In this document: positions 56,070-64,000 of the stretch, piece after piece
Numbering within the stretch: the first letter of the stretch is position 1
Layout of the letters: each line of letters begins with the position of its first letter
Position numbers and translations under genes: made by a program
Notes under the pieces: generated by a model
The model's database searches: none
What the model saw: only the letters and a program-made list of their open reading frames with translations
What the model was told of the DNA's origin: nothing
Source of the DNA: Spodoptera frugiperda
Lineage: Eukaryota; Arthropoda; Insecta; Lepidoptera; Noctuidae
DNA length: 64,000 nucleotides
Reading direction: 5' to 3'
NCBI RefSeq assembly: GCF_023101765.2
Contig: NC_064236.1
Span: 17,820,993-17,884,992 of the forward strand

Positions 56070-56735
56070 CCGCGTTTCCATTGACGCGGAGCGGGGCGGA
56101 GAGGAGCTTAGCGGTGCACAAATTGACCAATCACTATGCTCGAAATCTCCGCTCCGCTCCAATGGAAACAGCATGAGCGGAGCGGAGCAGAGCTGAGCGG
56201 ATATTCATACAAATATATAGCGAGACGATGCGGTGCGGAGGACAGCGGGGCGGTTCTGTGCGGAGGAAAGCGGAGTGGTGCGGAGCAGGGCGGTGCGGAG
56301 CATTTTCTTGATACCCTATATGAAGTTTGGAACATTTCATCATCACACGTCTGAAAATAAGTTGAAATTCTCCATACACAGAATGGTACTTTATATGTTG
56401 TCGAATCCAGAATCTATGTTTTCTCTTCAAATCCAAGAAAGTCGCAACAGTCAATGGTACTTCATCTGATTCGTTATCTTCGTCTTCAAGGTAGAGAAAG
56501 TTATAAAATGATTGCTTTTAACAACATAACGTATGGTCTTTCTTTGAGATTGATTGTAACTAAGCTCGAAAATGCGCGATTCCAAAAGTATGCTCCGCTC
56601 GGCCTCACTCCACTCCGCTGACCATTTTTCACCTCTCTTCACCGGTCCTCTCCGCCCAGCTCCGCGTCAGTGGAAACACTGACCACTTTTCACCGCTCCT
56701 CTCCGCCCCGCTCCGCGTCAGTGGAAACGCGGCGT
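56070..56735. mobile_element. hAT-like non-autonomous element with GC-rich ends
   Basis: 'gccgcgtttccattgacgcg' and 'gagcggggcggagagg' at the left are mirrored by 'cctctccgccccgctccgcg' and 'tcagtggaaacgcggc' at the right. Both ends contain extra internal copies (56150-56170 inverted, 56640-56685). End sequence style is hAT-like; I could not find an 8-bp TSD. Confidence 0.7.
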
Positions 56736-57600
56736 TATTTTCAAATCTGATTAAATATGGCCTTAAAAAATCGAATTCAACATTGATAATTTGAATAACC
56801 CGCACAAACATTTCTTCGTGCAAGATGGCGCCGTACAAGCAATTGACGTCACATCCCTATCAACAAGTAAACCGACATCAAATTATCATGACGATAAATG
56901 TACCATTCTGTGATTTAATTATCAAATAATAACGTTTTGTGTCACGTGGTTGGGGTATAAAAATAAGAATTTTCATTATGCTTTTTTTTTTAATAAATCA
57001 CTAGATATAAATATTCAAGTTTATTAATCTGCAGCGCCTTTTAAAGTAATAATTACTGTGATAAAATGCTATGTAACCGCGTGAGCGACATATAACCAAA
57101 ATAGTTTGTTCTCGTCGCTCCGCGCCGCCACCGCTCAACCGCCGCCCGTGTATCACTCGATCGCGCCGCTCATTTCGTACACAGCGCTTAAAGTTTTAAT
57201 GCATTTGATTACATCGCCGTTCGTGCCGCTCCGCCGACGGTCCGATGTATTGTGATGTTAATATACTTCCGAATAAAAATACAACCGTATTTGAGTTCCG
57301 TTTTTCGACTTATTGACTTTGTAACTTACGGGGTACGCAGGTAGTGGCAGGAGATTTTACAAAATGGCTCACCTATAAATTATTCGCTTTGAAGAAACGT
57401 ATCTAGTGTTTAATTTTCGTTCTTCTCGTTCGTCGCGAGCCGGTGCGAACGGACGTGCTCATTATATTATTTCTCGCACAAAATATCAGATTTTTTTTCT
57501 GTCTACCATTGAATTTTAAGCCTTATATCTTATAACTTAAAACTCAAGGTGCATGCGCAGCTCTCGGGTTGCGAAGAAGTGCATTCTTGTCTTGAGTCTT
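56736..57600. other. No gene; GC-rich block at 57105-57250
   Basis: The block contains 'cgctccgcgccgccaccgct' and 'gccgttcgtgccgctccgcc'. It might be part of an LTR or promoter; evidence is insufficient. Confidence 0.3.
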
Positions 57601-57604
57601 AAAA

Positions 57605-58080
57605 ATGTCAGAATCACCTAACGCGCGTACATTTCAGTCGTCCGTCTCAATCTCAAGCGTGAATATAATGATGAGTTCACACATGCATTTTTGAAGATTT
57701 CACCAAAAGAATAATGACGTCACTAAATGAATGGAAGATGGATTTTGGGCGCGATTTATACATCGCAAATAAAAATCACGTTAAAAAACTTGAATGAAAG
57801 TACACAAGAAATGAAAACAGAAGTAATCAACTTGAGAAAAGAACTTTCAGTATTAAAAAAAAACTGTTTGCAAGTTGGAAAGTAGGCAAAGTGACAAATA
57901 CGACGATATAGCAAAGGAACTTAAAATTCAAACAAAAGAAATTAAAGATCTATATCAACTAAAGAAAGTGCTGGATGAAGTTAAGGTACAAACAGACACT
58001 TGAGAACAGAATATATCAATGCAAGTGAACAAAGGGACCGATTAGTCACTATTGAAATAGCCTACCTGAAGGTCTACACC
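57605..58080 (+). pseudogene. LINE ORF1 coiled-coil relic
   Basis: Fragments in different frames read 'EMKTEVINLRKELSVLKKN', 'SRQSDKYDDIAKELKIQTKE' and 'IKDLYQLKKVLDEVKVQTDT': a heptad-patterned coiled coil typical of non-LTR ORF1 proteins. Frameshifts and stops interrupt it. Confidence 0.6.
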
Positions 58081-59490
58081 GGTTCTCTAATGCGAAGTTT
58101 CTTTTATTCTTCGGCCGCAAGCGACGTTTTCGGAACCATAGACAACCTTAATGAACAAAAATGAACGAATACAATGAAGATAAATAAATAGGTTTAGATT
58201 TGAAATTAAAAAAAAACCTAAAGCCCCTAAACTGAAACCCAAAAAACAACTATCATTGTACTGCCTGTGTCTACCCACTGCTAGTTTAGAAGTCAGTGCG
58301 ATTTCCTTGAGGTCTTATCGTCAGATGCTCATCAGGTGGCAACAGTACCAACGTAAACGTATACCCTACCGAACAAAAAAAGAATCACGCAAATCGAACC
58401 AGAACTGTTTAAGTACTCGATGTTAAAATGTACGAACTAGTTAAAAATGACGAGAAGTACTTATTATAATGCTAATAAAATAAAAACTACTGAACCAGTC
58501 TAAATCAATCATTTGTAATGTGACCTAAGTTGAGAAAATCCGCGTCGAACAAAAAAAGAATCACGCAAACCGGTCCATAAACTTCGGCGTAATCAGTGTA
58601 CATACATAGAATAAAACATACCGGCCGAATTGAGAACCTCCTCCTTTTTGTTGAGAATAATAAAACGTTATTTTATCAGTAAATTAATAAAACCATTATT
58701 TAATCCACATAATATTAATCGAAAAATCAAAATAAATAAGCTGTTAAAATTTTATTAAAGTTTGCTGTGAAAAACTGAAAAACGATGCACGATTAGAAAC
58801 TCTTTTCAAAGACTTATTATACGACCAAGTTAAAAAGTTTTATTATATATTATTGCCATTGACATTTTTGACATAATTGTTTGGAAAATAATGACATCCA
58901 TGTTTATTCGTATTATCTTAGTTCAGTCAGTTTAAAAATACAGATATCGATAATGAGAATTTGAAGAGATGGCATATTTTTACCTAAATATTTTGTGTTA
59001 TGATGATTGACTATATATTTTTGGCTAAAATATATATTATACTAACAAAACTAAGTTATTTTTGTTGCTATATTATTAGTTTTATGTCTGCGTTATTATT
59101 ATACCATCTAAATAACATCAATGTTACTAACTATCCCGAACCAATAAAATATATAGGTTCGTGTTAATAACTTGTAGGCTACGCACACACATTGTACTTT
59201 GTACTTAAGTATAAGATTATATATGTATGTGTAACTGTGCAGCGATGCGGCTGCGCCCGCAATAAAATATATAGGTTCGTGTTAATAACTTGTAGGCTAA
59301 TTAAATTTTAAGGTCTTTTTTTGCGCTTTTTTTGCGCTTTTTTGGAAATACTTCATTTCCTATGGGTTTTTGGTATTTGCATTTAATACCAATATTGTAG
59401 AATACAACATTCTCTACAACTTTTGTATAAACTTTTTTTAATACGGTGAACCGTTTTCAAGATAGAGGGCGGAGAGCGCGCGGTCACTGC
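58081..59490. other. Non-coding with short repeats
   Basis: 'gaacaaaaaaagaatcacgcaa' occurs at 58372 and 58547. A 39-bp direct repeat is listed separately. 'tttttttgcgc' is repeated at 59318-59345. Confidence 0.45.
59143..59299 (+). repeat. 39-bp perfect direct repeat around a 79-bp segment
   Basis: 'aataaaatatataggttcgt...acttgtaggcta' occurs at 59143-59181 and 59261-59299. The segment between starts cgcacacac and ends gctgcgcccgc. Confidence 0.9.
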
Positions 59491-59494
59491 ATCT

Positions 59495-59640
59495 CTTCAA
59501 AAAAAATTTTTTCGTCTAACCTGTCCGTGATGGTTGTCTATGGATAGGACATTAAAAAATACGTCATGGTTCCTAAAACCATTTTTCGTCAAAATCAATT
59601 GTTTGAAAGATAGACGAAAAAAATTACGATTTTTGGGACC
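59495..59640. repeat. Fragment of the GGGTTCCG MITE family
   Basis: 'cctgtccgtgatggttgtctatggatagg' and 'cgtcaaaatcaattgtttgaaag' match the arms at 26890-26985. Confidence 0.75.
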
Positions 59641-60300
59641 TTTGACCCTGAATTTTAAGAGTTGCTTACACCCTATCATATGTAATGTAGGTTTTGAGAC
59701 AAGTTTTAGGGGGTCAATATACAAGTATATACAAAATTACAGCTGGGTATCTCGCATTTCGAGATTCTTACCTAATTTGTGAATAATATCACAATAGCTA
59801 AAAACTATTTCAGCTAACTGTACACTGATTTTATATTATTGTATTAGGTATCATCGTTGAGAAAGTATTGTTGGGGCCTACGTGTTGCCCACACAAAGTA
59901 ACCGTGACTAAAAGAACTCTTGTAACGACTTGCATTCACTTTACATTAATAGCAATTTAAACGAAAATTAAACTTCGACTATTTTTTTTTTAATGGCATT
60001 CACATCTCTAGTGTATGAGACGTATTTGGCCAACTACGACGTTTTGTTCAAAGTAACACATTTGGAAAATGTTCGGTGCAATTCGAGGGGAAACAGGAGT
60101 TTGATCCAGGAAACTTAGAACAAATAACATTAAATGACGACACAAACATCACAAGACAGTTACGATATCATACAAAAATATAGGTACAAGTTTTTGTTAG
60201 CGGGTCGACTATTTTGAAATCTTCCAAATGAAATTGACATTGTCCCGAAGAAAAATCTGTCAAACTTGAATGTTCGTTCATGCGTATTGTACAATTAGGG
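59641..60300. other. No recognisable feature
   Basis: Small chance ORFs only. Confidence 0.4.
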
Positions 60301-60304
60301 CCAG

Positions 60305-60600
60305 CGCCCACTGCCGGCACGGCACGGCATGGCACGGTCAAGGATTTTAAAACAAATTGAGTTATTTTGAACCTTATTTCAATGAATTTAGAATGTATGT
60401 TACTTTATTTTGATTTTACCACATTACTTTATTTTGATACCACGATGCCGTGGCATGCCGCGTAACATAAAGGATTTTAATACAAATTACGTTCTTTTGA
60501 ACCTTATTTCAATGAATTTAGAATTTATATAACTTTATTTTGATACCACGATGCCGCGCCATACCACAACATGCCGCGGGATGCCATATACGAAACCGCG
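60305..60600 (+). repeat. Two copies of the GC-ended short element
   Basis: 'cggcacggcacggcatggcacgg' and 'ttattttgataccacgatgccg' recur, as at 53361-53476, but without the 20-bp minisatellite. Confidence 0.7.
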
Positions 60601-61010
60601 CCGTTTGTTTTTAAACGGTTTTATATTTAGCTCACCCCGTTTGTTTTTATTTATTCTTGGGTCAAATTTAGTAATTCAAACACGCTCTTCCTGTCAACAG
60701 ATTAATCTGAAATTTTATGTACACTTTGGACTTTGGTGACAACAATTATGTTTATTCATTATCATTATAAATTCAAGATGGCGGCCGCTACAAAATGGCG
60801 GATAACGTAGGTTTTATCAATCCCATCAATATGGGTATCAAATGAAAGGGCTCAACAAGCAGAATACAATATACTATAAAAAAATTAAATCTAAGATGGC
60901 GGCCGCTACAAAATGGCGGATAACGTAGGTTTTATCAATCCCATCAAAATGGGTATCAAATGAAAGGTCTCAACAAGTAGAATACAATTTACTATGCAAA
61001 ATTATGAGGC
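60600..61010 (+). repeat. Second copy of the 117-bp tandem-repeat element
   Basis: It starts 'tttttaaacggttttatatttagctcacc' like the beginning of the window and contains units at 60777 and 60894, then ends at 'ctatgcaaaatta'. Confidence 0.9.
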
Positions 61011-61255
61011 CGAGGATGCTGGTTGGCTGCGACTTGATTACCGCTCAGCGTAAGAGTGATGGGTGAGGAAGATGGCGATAAGGATGACGGTGCTGATCTG
61101 CTCCGTGAAGGTAGCTTTCAAGCACGTCGGGGTCACCACTTTAGGGAACAGAGAGTAAAGTTCCCTAAGAAAAGGAGGATCCTCCGACTAGGCGAGGTGA
61201 TCGTGCCTGGCGGGCTTTCTGCCCAACTGTTGTTCGTTGGGACTTTCTATCCGTG
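61011..61255 (+). repeat. Second copy of the 'ttagggaacagag' module
   Basis: Bases 61139-61255 match 3504-3625 (hairpin, 'aggaggatcctcc' palindrome, 'ggcgaggtgatc'). The preceding 125 bp is new and could be retrotransposon interior next to an LTR. Confidence 0.75.
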
Positions 61256-61516
61256 TTAATTCGCATGTGCGACTACTGTCATCTGTCACTTGTCAGAGTG
61301 TCGCCACAGATCGTTTAAATTTTTATTACTCGTGGGAACAAAATGGTAAAAAAAAATATAAAAAATACAAACACAAATAAAAATAGGTAAAAAATCTTTT
61401 TAAGTTAAACGGGTTTATGTGAAACATACATTGCAATGTTTAAGATAAATGTACTAAAAACCAAAAAATAAAAAAATAGATACAGTCGTGGGAATTATAA
61501 ACATAATATGCATAGA

Positions 61517-62866
61517 TCAGTGCAGTGCGAAGCGCGCTCGTATACGGTCGTGTTTACAAAACTCGCGAATCGCGCGGCACTAGCCGCTGCCTGCCTAACT
61601 ATGAGTACCCAACCACTCATAGCCAATGAGTTGCTGGCATTTATTCAACATGCCATCGACACGATGGATGAGGTTAGCATCTTGCAAATCTGCAAATCTA
61701 ACTTCAAGGAGGAAGACATAAGTAGCGGCAAAAGGTTGCTATTCCAATGTCTTGGAAAGCTGGACGAGATGCCAGCTCGCCGAAGAGACGGAACGGAGAA
61801 AAGTGTGCAGGATATAATCACCTTGCTGAAGGTGACAGATCCCGACGACGTGCCTGCATTCGTGGCAAAGGACTTGCACAAGCTGCCCCCTGTCACCTTT
61901 GATCACGTCGACGTTACCAGGTTGCTCAAGGACATCATATCCTTGAAGACAAGCCTGGCTGAGGTACAATCCAAGCTGATGTCTTCAGAGAATACAATTG
62001 GAGAACTCCGTGCGGAATTGATGGCGTTACGCAACACAGTTGCTGTAAGTGGGTCACCGAAACTGTGCACCGACGACGCAAACATATGCCGCGGTGCAGC
62101 TAATGCATCGGTCAGCAGTTTTGAGTCGGCGAAGGCGCAGGCATCGCCACGTGCGGGCGCTGCAGTGAGTCACTCCGCCGAACGGCTAGCGTCTCCGGCG
62201 CAGGCTACGACACGTGTGAGTACGTCGACCCCCAAACGTGCTTACGCTGACATCGCTGCAAAGGGGGGTAAGCAGGTTCAACAGGGCGAAAAGCCTCACG
62301 TGGATCTGCATCAGGAGGTTCCTAAAAAGAACCAGAATGACAAGGAAGGCTTTACCCTTGTCGAAAGAAAGAAGAAGAGGAAGCCTATTTGCCGCAATCA
62401 GTGCGGTACCGCATTGACAGGACACAACTTTACTATCTGCTGCGTCCTGCTGTACCAGCGACGCTGCTCTACGTGTCCCGTCTGCATGACTCCACAGAGG
62501 TGGAGGAGATTGTGGAGTTCATCAAGATAAAGGCAAAACTTCATCTGAAGGTCGAGCAGCTGCACTCTCAACACAGAGTGGACTTCAAGTCCTTTGTGGT
62601 CAGGGTGCCGACTGAACATCTATCGACCTTCATGAAAGAGGAGTTTTGGCCGCGAGGGGTAGTCTACCGACGGTTCCGAGGTCGGCTACCGGACACTGCG
62701 CGACACACGACGCCGTCTCTTCGTGTGACCTAATTATTAATTATTAAGCACAACTAAGTGTAATATTGTTTGTAATGTATGTATAGTATTTATAAATTTT
62801 AATGTATTAGTTTATAGTATTTTATATGGGCCTATGAAGCCTGAAATAAATGAATAAATAAAAAAA
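61517..62866 (+). mobile_element. ORF1-only LINE derivative, 5-bp TSD ATAGA
   Basis: ATAGA flanks it at 61512-61516 and 62867-62871, and removal restores the foldback sequence. The 5' end is TCAGTGCAGTGCG, matching the arthropod initiator TCAGT used by many LINE internal promoters. The 3' end has 'tgaataaataaaaaaa'. Between are only ORF1 and UTRs; no endonuclease or RT. It parallels mammalian HAL1 elements. Confidence 0.85.
61601..62733 (+). pseudogene. LINE ORF1-type protein, one frameshift
   Basis: ATG 61601 opens 'MSTQPLIANELLAFIQHAID', then 'KSVQDIITLLKVTDPDDVPA', a coiled-coil stretch near residues 105-150 ('LLKDIISLKTSLAEVQSKL'), a Ser/Ala-rich linker, 'KRAYADIAAKGG' and the basic 'FTLVERKKKRKP'. 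A frameshift near 62425 moves the C-terminus to another frame: 'PATLLYVSRLHDSTEVEEIV' to 'GVVYRRFRGRLPDTAR', stop 62731-62733, possibly an RNA-binding fold. I recognise it as a multi-copy lepidopteran LINE ORF1; nucleic-acid chaperone function is inferred. Confidence 0.75.
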
Positions 62867-63490
62867 ATAGACTAGACTAAAATAAAACCGTGGGGCACGT
62901 AAATTGTCTACAATCGTTGATTAAAATGTTTGTTTTGTAATGTTACACCATAATTAGGCAGTTGTTCAACCGACAACGATGGACGTGTGACAAGTAGGGC
63001 TAGAATTTGGAAACAAGTTGGTAAGCTCGATTATAAGCGAGTTTTAGGGCTCCATAGTGTTGAGCGAGTAGTACTATCGTATATTTTGTCGATTAAAGAC
63101 AAACTACGAGCAGTGAAACGATTCCTCGCCAGTCAGCAGTGTGAATGTCCAACAATAAACTAGTTGAAACATCTCTTTTATTTACACGGAGTGTATAACT
63201 ATTGGAATATCCATGAGCAAGAAAATAGTAAGTAAGTAATTTCGTCACCGTCTGCCAACTGCCTAACGACGAATTAAACGATTCTTCTATCGCACATTAA
63301 GTCGATAATTTGTAGACAATTGACGTGCCCCACGGTTTTATTTTAGTCTAGTCTATGCATATTATGTTTATAATTCCCACGACTGTATCTATTTTTTTAT
63401 TTTTTGGTTTTTAGTACATTTATCTTAAACATTGCAATGTATGTTTCACATAAAACCGTTTAACTTAAAAAGTTTTTTTACCTATTTTTA

Positions 63491-64000
63491 TTTTTTAGTT
63501 TTTAGTTTTTATTTCGCATTCTATTTAATTCATTTAGTGCTTCATTATTGCAAGGTTTCTTGCCCGTTAGTTTATTGCAGTCCAACTCCTCTATACATAG
63601 TCCCTGCAAAGATCTTACTCTACTAAGAGCCACGTAGGATTGACCTTCTTCAAACAGTTTCGCACCTAAGTATACGACTGCGTGATCCACAGTGCTGCCC
63701 TGCATTTTATATATTGTAGAAGCCCATGATAGTATTAAAGGCAACATTCTTATTTCAGCCGTCCCGTAATTGTACTTAGCTGGAAACTGTATGGCTTTCG
63801 GGTGTATAAGATGTACTCCGTCTCTTGCAAAATCAATTCGGACGGAAGGTACATCTGTTGCATACATCTGAGTTCGACGAAATTGAGGCCAAACGATTTC
63901 GTTGATGTAGCCTATAGCGCCATTTACTAATCCCTTTGCGACGTCAATATTGGACCGTAGCATGACTTTTGCCCCCACAAATATTTCCAGTTCCGCTGGT
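63491..64000 (-). pseudogene. Helitron helicase C-terminus, runs off the window
   Basis: The minus frame stops at 63502 and is open to the right edge. It contains 'GAKVMLRSNIDVAKGLVNGA' (helicase motif IV-V region), 'ILSWASTIYKMQGSTVDHAV' and 'YVALSRVRSLQGLCIEELD' (motifs V-VI), ending 'NRMRNKN'. This part is undamaged; whether the full gene is intact cannot be seen. The foldback element begins 12 bp beyond the stop codon. Confidence 0.88.

Larger units (their letters stand above)
61378..63490. mobile_element. Second foldback element, interrupted by a LINE
   Basis: Termini 'taaaaataggtaaaaaa' and the inverse at 63473-63490 match the copy at 10507-11179. The centre matches in the opposite orientation, which is possible because the arms are inverted. 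The LINE sits at 61517-62866. Confidence 0.9.

Noticed and set aside
56070..56745. 8-bp TSD for the hAT-like element
   Set aside because: Flanks catgagtca and gttattttc do not match.

Overview
The window is animal nuclear DNA, AT-rich and packed with nested transposable elements. Several repeats are ones I recognise from moths and butterflies: a TA-flanked GGGTTCCGTAGCC inverted-repeat element, an RTE-clade LINE ending in TGATGATGATG, R1-clade LINEs, and the 'agcttttgcccgcgacttcgtccgcgtgg' repeat. I therefore infer Lepidoptera; the species cannot be told from the sequence. No prokaryotic operon, rRNA, tRNA or CRISPR array is visible. Almost every long reading frame belongs to a mobile element.

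Layout. 1-3340: a 117-bp tandem repeat cut by an R1-clade LINE with an 18-bp target-site duplication (TSD), a Helitron helicase tail, and a 141-bp-arm hairpin. 3341-10449: a BEL/Pao LTR retrotransposon (minus strand) with an open 1744-codon gag-pol and 216-bp LTRs, one split by a 717-bp insertion. 10507-13980: a foldback element and a broken Helitron Rep-helicase (minus). 14325-17944: a gypsy scrap and a DDE-type transposase pseudogene interrupted by a LINE 3' end and a PIF/Harbinger element. 19028-19640: copia integrase. 22742-22909: a THAP exon. 24151-25182: RTE LINE. 25681-31470: a 5.79-kb DNA transposon (TSD AATT) with a spliced transposase, inserted in another transposase-like ORF. 32640-39682: LINE, BEL and R1 fragments and a mariner-like MITE. 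42940-46577: a second DNA transposon (TSD ATTT) carrying a broken LINE that holds two MITEs. 48863-49078: the best candidate host promoter and first exon. 49995-52256: MITEs, an RT scrap and an R1 fragment with a 79-bp TSD. 53460-54195: a 20-bp minisatellite. 55026-60600: MITEs, a hAT-like element and a LINE ORF1 relic. 60600-64000: modules already seen in the first 3.6 kb, including an ORF1-only LINE nested in a foldback element and the end of another Helitron helicase.

How the parts relate. Nesting gives a relative order of insertions; in several places removing the insert and one TSD copy rejoins the older reading frame or repeat, which validates the boundaries. The BEL element is the only autonomous element with an uninterrupted frame. 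The 5.79-kb transposon needs only one in-frame TGA explained to give a full-length transposase, so it may be recently inactivated. Two transposases here share the same apparent DDE signature. In three of three cases a large inverted-repeat element lies directly on the 3' side of a Helitron helicase fragment.
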